A stretch of 64,000 nt of DNA from Nitrobacter sp963807355 (GTDB taxonomy: Bacteria; Pseudomonadota; Alphaproteobacteria; Rhizobiales; Xanthobacteraceae). The stretch is from positions 1-64,000 of the forward strand of contig CAWEBX010000033.1 in NCBI GenBank assembly GCA_963807355.1. Reading direction: 5' to 3'. A model generated the notes under the pieces. That model saw only the letters and a list, made by a program, of their open reading frames with translations, did no database searches and was not told the origin of the DNA. The stretch's first letter is position 1; each line of letters begins with the position of its first letter. Below are positions 15,100 through 23,783 of this stretch, piece after piece. The position numbers and the translations under genes are program-made.

Positions 15100-15608
15100 G
15101 GACCGATATTAAGGGGCTGCAGGGTTCCCGACGCGCCCAGCACCACAACTGACGCGCCTTCCTTGTATTCCGGCGCCGCCCTCACCTGGTCCTGCGTCAG
15201 TTCGAGGCTAATGCTGTCGCTCTTGCCCTTAACCCCTCCAAAGTGGAGCGCGTTCCAGTCGACCACGATCTTCCGGCTGCCGACCCCGAGGAAGCCGCCG
15301 AAATCGATTACGGCGGCGCGAACCACGCCCGCCCGATCCACGATCACCTCGACGATCCGCCCCATGTTCTGACCGCCCGTACTCCGCACGTCGCGTCCCA
15401 GCACGCCATGCGCATCGGCGGGACTGATCACGGTGATCGATGGCGGCGGCGGCGTTGTCTCGCCCGAGGGCTTTGCAGCCGCCGGCGGATTAGCGGGGGC
15501 GGGATTCGCCGGCGGCGAACCGGTTTCGTCAGCCATCGCATTTGGGACAGCGCAGATCAGGGCGGCGGCCATCAAAACAACGACGCTCGTCGAGCCATTT
15601 CGAGACAT
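15096..15608 (-). CDS. Exported PRC-barrel domain protein
   Basis: The 170-residue protein has a signal peptide (MSRNGSTSVVVLMAAALICA, cleaved near AMA-DE) and a Pro/Ala-rich linker (about residues 30-55). The PRC-barrel domain covers about 65-150 (VLGRDVRSTGGQNMGRIVEV, AAVIDFGGFLGVGSRKIVVD). PRC-barrels usually mediate protein or RNA contacts, and in exported forms the role is unclear. Its stop overlaps the MFS transporter start by four bases. Confidence 0.8.
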   Translation of the reverse strand: MSRNGSTSVVVLMAAALICAVPNAMADETGSPPANPAPANPPAAAKPSGETTPPPPSITVISPADAHGVLGRDVRSTGGQNMGRIVEVIVDRAGVVRAAVIDFGGFLGVGSRKIVVDWNALHFGGVKGKSDSISLELTQDQVRAAPEYKEGASVVVLGASGTLQPLNIGP

Positions 15609-15671
15609 GAATCCTCGCTGTCAAAACCCGCGATGCTTGCGTACGCGGTCAATTCCTTGCGACCGCCCGTC

Positions 15672-17876
15672 CTAGCGCGTCATCACGATCGACACCTGAA
15701 TGTGGCCTCGCGTCCGCAACACCTCGAGCGACACGTCCTCATCATGACGGCGCAGACGCAGATCAACACTGGATTCGCCGAGATGCAGCCCACGCAGGAT
15801 CACCTCGTTTAGGAATACGGGAAGCCGCGGGTTGCGTAGCCTTATCTCGTTCCTTGCAGCATCGAACTCCAGACCCAGCGCCGCTTCCAGCAGCGTGAAA
15901 GGCGTGGCGCTCGCCCACGCCTGCGGCAAACAGGCGACGGGATAGAGCGTAGGCCCACGCCGCGGCTCACGCCGGAAGCCGCAGAACAGTTCCGGCAGCC
16001 GCCGCAAATCCATATAGGAAGCCGCATCAAACAGGCCCTTGAAAACGTGCTCAACCGAGTGCTTGAGACCATATCGCGCGAGCCCGAGCGCTATCAGCGC
16101 GTTGTCATGCGGCCAGATCGAGCCATTGTGATAGGACATCGGATTGTAACGCGCTTCCCCGATAGAAACGGTACGAATTCCCCATCCGGTGAAAAACGCC
16201 GGCCGCATCAGATCGGCGGCGACCATCCGCGCCCGTTCTTCCTGGACGATACCGGTGAACAGCAATTGTCCGGCGTTCGACGTCCGCACTTTGCAGGGGC
16301 GTTTCTTCCCATCTAGCGCCAGCGCGTAGGTGCGCAAATCCGGCAACCAGAATGCCTCCTCAAACCGGGCCGCCAAACGATCGGCCGCGCGCTCCAGTTC
16401 ACGGGCGCGGTCAGTGAGACCGAGAGCACGCGCGCATCGCGCCGCCGATCGCTTGGCGGCGAAGACATAACCCTGCACCTCCGCCAGTGCGATATTGCCC
16501 TCAGCAAGCGTGCCGTCGGCATGAAAGATCGCGTCGAACGAATCCTTCCAGCCCTGATTGGCGAGCCCCTGTTCGGATGCGCACCGATACTCAACGAAGC
16601 CGTCGCCGTCCGGATCGCCGGAGCCATCAATCCAACCCAGCGCAGCCTCGATCGCCGGCCACAGCTCATTCAGGATCGATTCGTCGCCCGTGCGTTCGAC
16701 GTAAAGCCCCGCCAACAGCACGAACAGCGGCGTCGAATCGACACTGCCGTAGTATCGCTCGAACGGTACCTCACGCAACGCGGCCATTTCTCCGCCGCGC
16801 ATTTCGTGAAGAATCTTTCCCGGCTCCGCGTCCGCGAGGGGATCGACGGCCTGTGCTTGAAACGCCGCGAGCCTTCTGAGAACGCCGCGTGCGATGCCGG
16901 GGTCAATCCACAACATCTGCAACGCCGTTATCAGTCCGTCCCGCCCAAACGTCGTCGAGTACCAGGGTATCCCGGCATAGGGATAGCGGCCGTGCGGCGT
17001 CTGCGTCATCAGGATATTCAGATCGGCCATCGACTGGCACAGCACCTCGTTGAAGATGTTGTTCGAGGTTTCGATATTTGTCGCACCGGACCAGGCGCGT
17101 CGCATTTCACGGCGATGCGCCAGCAATCCCCGAAAGAACGGACCGGGCACCTCCGTCGCCGGCGTGTTGCAGGACACGGCAAGGAATATGGCGGTGGACT
17201 GCTGCGGCGGCAGATCGAGGTGATAGATCGCACTATTGACGGCAAGGCGCGTTGGCCGCGGGTCGAAGTGCAGGCGCGAGGTCCGAACGATATCATCGAG
17301 ACCGACGTAGGACAGAACGACGGTGGCGGGACCGGACAGTTCGCCGCTGCCGACGCCGCGGCGCGCACGCCGTTCGCCGCGCACCTCGAACAGATCAGCG
17401 AAATCGTTGTCGAACAGCAGGGAGAGATCGAAGCTCGCGGTCTGCTCGCCATGGTTCTGAATGCCGATCCTCTGATACGCGATCCCGCGCCAGAGAAAGA
17501 TCGTGCGCACGATATGTATCGTATCCTTGCGGAATACGAGCCGGTCGCCGTCGTAGATATCCGGATTGGTCAGATCGACCGTCAGGCCGGAATTATCGTT
17601 GCCCAGATTGGAGCCAAGCAGCAGCGGCTGCATGTCGTTGAGAACCAGCTCCAATCGGGCAAGATAGCGCGTGTCGGTATTGAAAAGCCCGTCGGGCCCC
17701 CCCGCGGAAGCTCCGATATCGCCGTGGCTATCCAGCACAACGAACGTATCATCGTGCTTCAACGTGCGGCGCGGACGGGCGGAGGGCCCGGTCATCGGAA
17801 TATAGAACGGCGATTCCACCGCTAGAATATCGGACAACGGCGTGATTGTGATCTGAGCCGCGCGTTTTGTTGCCAT
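15672..17876 (-). CDS. Amylo-alpha-1,6-glucosidase (glycogen-debranching type)
   Basis: The 734-residue protein starts MATKRAAQITITPLSDILAV. An N-terminal debranching-enzyme beta domain (about residues 20-230: DSHGDIGASAGGPDGLFNTD, TRYLARLELVLN) is followed by an (alpha/alpha)6 GH15-like domain with YAGIPWYSTTFGRDGLITAL and EPGKILHEMRGGEMAAL, then NGSIWPHDNALIALGLARYG. The upstream in-frame start at 17936 lacks homology, and a GGGGCAGG ribosome-binding site supports the ATG at 17876. It lies 71 bases after an ABC exporter gene in the same orientation and near a GT4 glycosyltransferase. It may act on alpha-glucan or trehalose-like stores. Confidence 0.85.
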   Translation of the reverse strand: MATKRAAQITITPLSDILAVESPFYIPMTGPSARPRRTLKHDDTFVVLDSHGDIGASAGGPDGLFNTDTRYLARLELVLNDMQPLLLGSNLGNDNSGLTVDLTNPDIYDGDRLVFRKDTIHIVRTIFLWRGIAYQRIGIQNHGEQTASFDLSLLFDNDFADLFEVRGERRARRGVGSGELSGPATVVLSYVGLDDIVRTSRLHFDPRPTRLAVNSAIYHLDLPPQQSTAIFLAVSCNTPATEVPGPFFRGLLAHRREMRRAWSGATNIETSNNIFNEVLCQSMADLNILMTQTPHGRYPYAGIPWYSTTFGRDGLITALQMLWIDPGIARGVLRRLAAFQAQAVDPLADAEPGKILHEMRGGEMAALREVPFERYYGSVDSTPLFVLLAGLYVERTGDESILNELWPAIEAALGWIDGSGDPDGDGFVEYRCASEQGLANQGWKDSFDAIFHADGTLAEGNIALAEVQGYVFAAKRSAARCARALGLTDRARELERAADRLAARFEEAFWLPDLRTYALALDGKKRPCKVRTSNAGQLLFTGIVQEERARMVAADLMRPAFFTGWGIRTVSIGEARYNPMSYHNGSIWPHDNALIALGLARYGLKHSVEHVFKGLFDAASYMDLRRLPELFCGFRREPRRGPTLYPVACLPQAWASATPFTLLEAALGLEFDAARNEIRLRNPRLPVFLNEVILRGLHLGESSVDLRLRRHDEDVSLEVLRTRGHIQVSIVMTR

Positions 17877-17947
17877 CACCTGCCCCTTGCCGAATTCCTG
17901 ATCGTGCGGCGCCGGCCAGCGCCCGACGCTTGACAACGATCAGGACT

Positions 17948-19711
17948 TTAAGCCGCGTGAACAGAGAGGCGGCTCATCTCCTTGGCGACGAGATTCCGAT
18001 AGTGTCCGTCTTTGCGCATCAGACAAGCAGGTTGGCCGTCTTCGATGATCTTGCCGTTCTTGAGCACGACCACGCGATCGAAATTGCGCAAGGTCGAAAG
18101 CCGGTGCGCGATCGCGATCACTGTGCGGCCTCGCATCAAATGGCCGAGCGCCTCGCGGATCGCCTCTTCGGATTCACTGTCCAACGCCGAGGTCGCCTCG
18201 TCAAGCAGCAAGATCGGCGCATCCTTGAGGAACGCGCGCGCGATGGCGATGCGCTGACGCTGGCCGCCAGACAGTTTTACGCCGCGATCGCCGACCATAG
18301 TCGCCAGCCCTTCGGGTAGGGTTTCGACGAAATCGCAACGCGCCGCGATGGCCGCGCGCAGCACCTCGTCGTCGGTTGCGGTCGGACGGCCGTAGCGGAT
18401 GTTCTCCAGAATGGATCTGTGAAACAGTGAAATATCCTGCGGCACCACAGATATGGCTGCGCGCAGGCTCTGCTGCGTAACTCGGGAGATATCCTGATCG
18501 TCGATCGTTACGCTTCCGCGCTCCGGATCGTAGAACCGCTGCAACAGGACGAACAGCGTCGACTTGCCGCCGCCGGATTCTCCAACCAATCCGACGCGTT
18601 GCCCTGGCTGAATCCTAAGGTTGAACCGCTTGAAAACGGATGGACTACCGGGGTAACGAAACGAAACGTTGTTGAACCCGATAGCTGCGCCGCTTTTCTG
18701 CAACGGCTCCGCTTCCGGGTGATCGGTCAATTCGTGCGGGATCAGCAGCGTCGCGACCGCTTCAGACAGGCGCGCGATATGCTGGGTGATATCCACGAGG
18801 GCGACCGCCAAATCGCGGGTCGCATGCAGAATCGACAGGCCGAGCGTGCAGACAAGAACGACATCGCCGGTGGTGGCACCGCCGCGCTGCCACAGCGTGA
18901 TGGCCCAGGCCAGCAGAGAAATGGTCAGCGCGACGGTGATGGCGGCGTGGGTGACCCTGAGTTTCTCGAGATAGCGAAGACTTCGTCCGCGCGCGCTCAG
19001 CTCGCGGCCGACGGTCGCATCGAAACGATCATGCTCGTGATCAATCCCGCAGAAAGCCCTGACCAGCGGCATGTTGTTGACGACATCGACCATCTCGCCA
19101 TCAACCGCCGCGGCCTTGTTGGCGAAATCGTCATGCAAGGGTTTGCCCGCCGCCGCCATTTTGAACATCGCGACGACCATGATGCCAGCCATGATCATCA
19201 GCCCGCCCGCCATCGGCAGACTGACGGTTCCAATCAGCGCAATCGCGGCGATGGTCGCGATGCAGGGCGGCAACACATTCCAGGCGAGCATATTTTCGAC
19301 GGTAAACACGGCGTTCGAGGTCGCCGTGATCCGGCTTGTTAGCATCCCCGGCATCCGATTGGCGAAGTAACTCGGCGCATGACCCGTCAGGTGCTTGAAG
19401 ATATCGCGGCGCAAGTCGCCGGTGACGCCAACGAAAGTGAAGCTCGCGACCCAACTCGCCACGCGCCAGAGAAAATTGTCGGCGGCGATCAGCGACACAA
19501 GAAAGATAAACGCCAGCCATACCGCCCCGCTATGCGCTGGCCCGTGCGCCAGCGCATCGACCAGCGATTTGACGCCGTATTGCGTCCCCACTGAACACAT
19601 CACCGCAGCCACGACACACAAAAGGATTCCAATATGCGACGCTGACCGCCGGCGGCAATAACCCATCACGAATGCAAAGGGCCGACTGGCGTATCCCGAG
19701 AAATCGTCCAT
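17948..19711 (-). CDS. ABC exporter (fused membrane and ATPase domains)
   Basis: This is a 587-residue half-transporter. Residues 1-320 hold about six membrane helices (ABC exporter type I). Residues 340-587 hold the ATPase, with Walker A VGESGGGKST, ABC signature LSGGQRQR, Walker B ILLLDEATSALDSES and H-loop IAIAHRLS. It resembles MsbA/lipid and polysaccharide exporters, which act as homodimers. It is followed by the debranching-enzyme gene and is opposite a GT4 glycosyltransferase, so a role in exporting a glycan or glycolipid is possible. Confidence 0.85.
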   Translation of the reverse strand: MDDFSGYASRPFAFVMGYCRRRSASHIGILLCVVAAVMCSVGTQYGVKSLVDALAHGPAHSGAVWLAFIFLVSLIAADNFLWRVASWVASFTFVGVTGDLRRDIFKHLTGHAPSYFANRMPGMLTSRITATSNAVFTVENMLAWNVLPPCIATIAAIALIGTVSLPMAGGLMIMAGIMVVAMFKMAAAGKPLHDDFANKAAAVDGEMVDVVNNMPLVRAFCGIDHEHDRFDATVGRELSARGRSLRYLEKLRVTHAAITVALTISLLAWAITLWQRGGATTGDVVLVCTLGLSILHATRDLAVALVDITQHIARLSEAVATLLIPHELTDHPEAEPLQKSGAAIGFNNVSFRYPGSPSVFKRFNLRIQPGQRVGLVGESGGGKSTLFVLLQRFYDPERGSVTIDDQDISRVTQQSLRAAISVVPQDISLFHRSILENIRYGRPTATDDEVLRAAIAARCDFVETLPEGLATMVGDRGVKLSGGQRQRIAIARAFLKDAPILLLDEATSALDSESEEAIREALGHLMRGRTVIAIAHRLSTLRNFDRVVVLKNGKIIEDGQPACLMRKDGHYRNLVAKEMSRLSVHAA

Positions 19712-19993
19712 GCATTCCTACCGAGCTGCGTTGAAAGTTCACCAGAGGACGTCTGCTCGGGATCCTGTTCGACAATGCCGCACAAGACCCTCAGAAAAGC
19801 CGTCAATGCGCAGAAACTTCGTTGCAAAGCCTGCATAGCCTATTTGCAAGGCAGTGATGGCATCACCAAGACGACAATGTGGAAGAAGTTGCGCAGAAGA
19901 TAGGAACCTCTCAAATCCGAGAACGTTCCTGAATCCCGACAAACCCCGATGCCTCCACCCGCTGACCGGAAACAAATCACAGGAGACTGCTAG

Positions 19994-21061
19994 ATGCGCA
20001 TCGCGCAGGTTGCCCCGCTAACGGAAGCTGTTCCCCCGAAATTGTATGGCGGCACCGAACGTGTGGTGCACTGGTTGACAGAGGAACTTGTCGCGTTGGG
20101 CCACGACGTGACTCTTTTCGCCAGCGGCGATTCTCTCACCTCGGCTCGCCTGGACGCGACCTGGCCGAGAGCCTTGCGGCTGGATGGCGCCGTGCGCGAT
20201 CCGAACGCCCTGCATATGGTGATGCTCGAACGGGTCCGCCGGAAATGCGACGATGGAGAGTTCGACTTTCTCCACTTTCACCTCGACTACTATCCCTTCT
20301 CGCTGTTTTCGAGACAACCGACGCCCTTTCTCACGACGCTGCATGGCCGCCTCGATCTTCCAGAGCTCCAGCCTGTATTCAACGAATTTTCATCAGTTCC
20401 CTTGATTTCAATCTCCAACGCACAACGCCGCCCGGCGCCCCAGGCCCGCTGGCTCCGTACTGTTTACCACGGTCTTCCGGAGAAACTGCTGACACCCCGC
20501 CCCGGCCAACCGAGCTATCTTGCCGTGCTCGGCCGCATCGCTCCGGAGAAAGGCGTAGACCGTGCAATCAGGATCGCGATTCGATGCGGCATCCCGCTCA
20601 AGATCGCCGCAAAGGTCGATCGCGCGGACCAGGATTATTACGATGAATGCATCCGACCGATGATGGATCATCCGCTGGTGGAATTTATCGGCGAGATCAG
20701 CGACCAGGAGAAGCCGGACTTCCTCAGCGGCGCCATCGGGCTGCTGGTGCCGATTGCCTGGCCTGAACCTTTCGGTCTGGTTATGATCGAGGCGATGGCG
20801 TGCGGTACGCCCGTCATTGCCTACAATCGCGGCTCCGTCGCCGAAATCATTTCAGACGGGCGAACGGGCTTTATTGTCGAGGACGAGATCAGCGCGGTTG
20901 CCGCCGTCCATGGCCTGGCAACGCTCGATCGCGCGGCCATCCGGGCGGAGTTCGAGGCACGCTTTACGGCGCGGCGTATGGCGCTGGATTATCTGGACGC
21001 CTATCGCAGCCTGATCGAGGCTACGGCGCCGAGGATCAAGCTGGTCAGCAACGCTAATTGA
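19994..21061 (+). CDS. GT4-family glycosyltransferase
   Basis: The 355-residue protein starts MRIAQVAPLTEAVPPKLYGG, 9 bases after an AGGAGA ribosome-binding site. It shows the GT-B fold pattern: an N-terminal acceptor domain (GGTERVVHWLTEELVALGHD) and a GT4 C-terminal domain with YLAVLGRIAPEKGVDRAIRI, EPFGLVMIEAMACGTPVIAY and SVAEIISDGRTGFIVED, which bind the nucleotide sugar. Sugar and acceptor cannot be read from the sequence. It is divergent from the ABC exporter gene. Confidence 0.85.
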   Translation: MRIAQVAPLTEAVPPKLYGGTERVVHWLTEELVALGHDVTLFASGDSLTSARLDATWPRALRLDGAVRDPNALHMVMLERVRRKCDDGEFDFLHFHLDYYPFSLFSRQPTPFLTTLHGRLDLPELQPVFNEFSSVPLISISNAQRRPAPQARWLRTVYHGLPEKLLTPRPGQPSYLAVLGRIAPEKGVDRAIRIAIRCGIPLKIAAKVDRADQDYYDECIRPMMDHPLVEFIGEISDQEKPDFLSGAIGLLVPIAWPEPFGLVMIEAMACGTPVIAYNRGSVAEIISDGRTGFIVEDEISAVAAVHGLATLDRAAIRAEFEARFTARRMALDYLDAYRSLIEATAPRIKLVSNAN

Positions 21062-21111
21062 GACCCTTGCGACGTGACTGACACAGCGATCACCGCGCCA
21101 TCGCTCAGGAT

Positions 21112-21852
21112 TCATTTGGCGGTCTGAACCGGTTTAGCAGGCAGATGAGCACGAACGGCCTGAGCATCGTTCGTGCTCGTCTTCGCGAGAGAACCGAAGA
21201 GAGCGTTTTTGAGGTCCTGCACGCCGGTTGAAATTCTCGACCAGTTGCAGGCCGACAAAATATCGTCCCCACAATGAGGAGCCGCCTTCGGGCGCGGGCG
21301 CGGAAGCACGGCGAGGCGCTTTACAGGCGTTTTCGGCGCCGGCGCCAGCCTGATATTGACGGGGTCTGCTTTGTCGCTAGCCACGGGCGTGGCATTGGCC
21401 TGCTCGGCCTGTTGCCGCTTCTGGAAAAACGCCGCCGCGATGATGCTGCGCCGCTGATCCTTGAGAAAAGCAGCATATTGCTCATCGATGTGCCTTTGCT
21501 CTTCCGTCGTCGGGTTCGGCCCCGCAATATCGAAATGCCGGTTCTGCATGAAGTCGTAATAAGTGTAGCCTCCGCCGGGCTTCCGCCGGCCGGCGAATCG
21601 GGCCTCGCATGCCGTGAGCCGTCTGCCCTTCTCCTCGGACGAGGTCGCATTCTTTTCGGCGCCTGCCGCGCAATCCTCGAAGTCAACCGGCGCGCGCGAC
21701 CACCATCCCGCATGGGCATCGACGGAGACCAGCACCATGCCGGAGACAATTGCAAAACCGGCCAGAAGTCTTCTCGCGCCAGCCACCGCCAACAACCCCG
21801 TCCATCGCTTCCCCGATCGAACGATTCTCGGGAAAAATCGCTGCCTTGTCAT
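21112..21852 (-). CDS. Hypothetical exported protein (246 aa)
   Basis: The N-terminus has a basic stretch and one hydrophobic segment (LLAGFAIVSGMVLVSVDAHA) that looks like a signal peptide. The mature part has a conserved-looking acidic start (DFEDCAAGAEKNATSSEEKG), a block around GGYTYYDFMQNRHFDIAGPN and a Pro/Arg-rich region, and ends with Cys-containing DILSACNWSRIS. I do not recognise the family. It is convergent with the glycosyltransferase gene across about 50 bases. Confidence 0.65.
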   Translation of the reverse strand: MTRQRFFPRIVRSGKRWTGLLAVAGARRLLAGFAIVSGMVLVSVDAHAGWWSRAPVDFEDCAAGAEKNATSSEEKGRRLTACEARFAGRRKPGGGYTYYDFMQNRHFDIAGPNPTTEEQRHIDEQYAAFLKDQRRSIIAAAFFQKRQQAEQANATPVASDKADPVNIRLAPAPKTPVKRLAVLPRPRPKAAPHCGDDILSACNWSRISTGVQDLKNALFGSLAKTSTNDAQAVRAHLPAKPVQTAK

Positions 21853-21954
21853 CCCGGATTGAGGTTTGTCCCGCTTTTGATTTTCGTCGGCTGTGGGAAA
21901 GCGACAGTTCGAACTCCTCTTCCAAGGGTCAGCGGGTGTCCGACCGACGCCGAA

Positions 21955-22326
21955 TCAGACCAGCGCCAGTTTGCGGTCGATGACAAGCAGAACCCGGTCA
22001 AGTTCGTGACCGCGCCGCAGAACAAGACCACTTGCTGAGATCACGCTATAGGCGCCTTGTTTGCGCGCCAGCCGCGGATCTTTCTCGATACGATAAATCG
22101 GAACCTCAGAGGCACGGCGGAAGACCGAGAACACTGCGCGGTCCTTAAAGAAGTCGATGGCATAATCGCGCCAATCGCCGTCGGCGACCATCCGTCCATA
22201 TAGATTGAGGATCCGATTGAGTTCGAGACGGTTGAACGTCACTCTGCTTGGAACGGGAACAACGGCGGGGGCGCGTTCCGTCGGGCGGCTTTCCCCTGGA
22301 TCGAAATCGTCCGGCAGCGAACTCAT
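21955..22326 (-). CDS. DUF2794 domain-containing protein
   Basis: The 123-residue protein begins MSSLPDDFDPGESRPTE. The core FNRLELNRILNLYGRMVADG followed by WRDYAIDFFKDRAVFSVFRR and IYRIEKDPRLARKQGAYSV is typical of the alphaproteobacterial DUF2794 family, whose function is unknown. A strong AGGAGGT site lies 4 bases before the ATG at 22326, which decides against a GTG two codons upstream. Confidence 0.85.
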   Translation of the reverse strand: MSSLPDDFDPGESRPTERAPAVVPVPSRVTFNRLELNRILNLYGRMVADGDWRDYAIDFFKDRAVFSVFRRASEVPIYRIEKDPRLARKQGAYSVISASGLVLRRGHELDRVLLVIDRKLALV

Positions 22327-22529
22327 CGGCACCTCCTGTCAAGGTTGATGACATCCTCGTCCCGGATGCGACTTGCCGCAAGAGGTCTCACTTCTTGTCT
22401 CGCAAGTGGCGCAGGATAGCTGGTTCCTGGCGCAAGCGAATCAGAACACCCGCTATGACGGCCGCTAAACAAGAACGTTAGCCAAAATCATAATACAGCC
22501 CAAATTCCGTCAAGCAACCGCCCCGCTGA

Positions 22530-22675
22530 GCTGCGAAAAAGCATACTCTGCGATGGCCCGATTCGTTTGAGACCGGATCCTCAGCCCCCAGCCCCCGGGA
22601 TCATCAGGATCGGGCCTAATCGCAGAACTTGAGTTCCGACGATTGCGGACTGGCCAAGCCGGTCCTTTTTCTTTT
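22530..22675 (+). ncRNA. Candidate structured small RNA with intrinsic terminator
   Basis: CTGCGATGGCCCGAT (22548-22562) pairs with ATCGGGCC-TA-ATCGCAG (22609-22625), a 15-bp stem with a 2-base bulge. It closes over a shorter hairpin (GATCC to GGATC, 22576-22602). A GC-rich hairpin GGACTGG/CCGGTCC (22647-22665) with TTTTTCTTTT follows. No protein-coding frame fits. This is the layout of a stand-alone small RNA of roughly 130 bases. I could not match it to 6S, SRP or another named family. The 5' end is a guess. Confidence 0.45.
22647..22675 (+). terminator. Rho-independent terminator
   Basis: The hairpin GGACTGG-CCAAG-CCGGTCC (one G-U pair) is directly followed by TTTTTCTTTT on the plus strand. 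No plus-strand coding gene ends here, so it most likely ends the structured RNA described upstream. Confidence 0.6.
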
Positions 22676-22735
22676 CAGAGCATCCCCGACTAGGAGGCGT
22701 GACGCGTTTATCACGCGGAGCCGGGACTCGGAAAA

Positions 22736-23491
22736 TCAATGCAGCAACGTGTAAGCCGCACCTAGCATCGCACCGGGCTTTTCGCGATTGCCGTCCTGAA
22801 CATAGACGACCGCGGCATCGACGCCATTATGGGCGATATTCTCCATCGGCACCGCCCAGGTACCGGCCTCGCCCGTCCAGTCACCGACCTTGAGCCAGTT
22901 CCGAACGACGTTGTGGTAGATCACTTCGCGGCCGCTATTTTCTCCGCGCCCGATCGCAATCGGAACCGCCTTCGAAATCGCGCATATCCAGATTTCGCCG
23001 TGATCGGAGGGATGGTTGCCGTTGGCGGATGCGACCGACACATTGAGCTGACTACCCGACACCGACATTGAAACCGGCACCGACATTACATCCTGGTTTT
23101 TCCGCGTATCGCGGACCGACCTTTCGATGGCTTCGCGATCGCTGCCGATCACATGGGCCGATCCATTGACAATCACCTGCGGCGTGTAGACATCGCGGTC
23201 GCCGCGCATCTGCGAATAGGCCTTCTGGCGCGCCGTGAAGCGATTGTCTGCCAGCGTATCCTTCCAGCCGAGATAATCCCAGTAATCGATCGGCATACTC
23301 AGTGCTACGATCGAAGGATCCTTGGAAAGATCGCCAAGAATCTCGTCGGCGGCCGGGCATGAGGAGCAGCCCTGCGACGTGAACAATTCGACCACGGCGC
23401 GCGGCTCCGCCAAAGCGGGACGACTGATCGCGACAAGCGCACAAACGCCGAGCGCTCCGGACAGTCGCGACAAACCACCACGAGACATCAT
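22736..23491 (-). CDS. DUF1223 (thioredoxin-like) exported protein
   Basis: The start gives a signal peptide (MMSRGGLSRLSGALGVCALV, cleavage near ALA-EP). The mature protein starts PRAVVELFTSQGCSSCPAAD, with a CxxC motif in a thioredoxin-like setting. It continues DYWDYLGWKDTLADNRFTAR and VYTPQVIVNGSAHVIGSD, all typical of DUF1223 proteins. The family is presumed to be periplasmic; the redox role is inferred. In-frame starts upstream (23599, 23530) lengthen the protein without a clearer signal peptide. Confidence 0.8.
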   Translation of the reverse strand: MMSRGGLSRLSGALGVCALVAISRPALAEPRAVVELFTSQGCSSCPAADEILGDLSKDPSIVALSMPIDYWDYLGWKDTLADNRFTARQKAYSQMRGDRDVYTPQVIVNGSAHVIGSDREAIERSVRDTRKNQDVMSVPVSMSVSGSQLNVSVASANGNHPSDHGEIWICAISKAVPIAIGRGENSGREVIYHNVVRNWLKVGDWTGEAGTWAVPMENIAHNGVDAAVVYVQDGNREKPGAMLGAAYTLLH

Positions 23492-23739
23492 CAACCACCG
23501 AGACAGCGGCACGAAATGTGCCGGCGGCATGAAGGAAAAGCACGCCTCCAAATGCGAGAAGCCGGCATTTTGATAGGCTGCCCCTGGCTTGCCCGCCACT
23601 CAATTCGCGGTGAAGGCATCATGCATGAGTGCACCGATTTGACATCGTCGCCCCGGCGATCACGATTTCCGGATGCGAAGGTCAAATGTAAATTATCTCC
23701 ATTCCAGTTCACATCGCTGCAGATCCTCTTGATTCCAAC

Positions 23740-23759
23740 GCATCGCTTGAACGCGATGC
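23740..23759 (-). terminator. Hairpin downstream of acnA
   Basis: GCATCGC-TTGAAC-GCGATGC is a perfect 7-bp stem located 25 bases past the acnA stop codon on the minus strand. It lacks a T-tract, so it may stabilise the mRNA end rather than terminate transcription by itself. Confidence 0.4.
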
Positions 23760-23783
23760 AAATGTCGGAATCGGATCGGCAGG

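Noticed and set aside
16521..17825. 434-aa plus-strand open frame opposite the debranching-enzyme gene
   Set aside because: It is antisense to a well-conserved coding region, Arg/Gln/Val-rich, and has no family motifs; it is a shadow of GC-rich codon use.
22530..22675. Assignment of the structured RNA candidate to 6S or SRP RNA
   Set aside because: The long stem is suggestive, but conserved sequence of SRP RNA is absent and the 6S central-bubble pattern could not be established by eye, so the family is left open.
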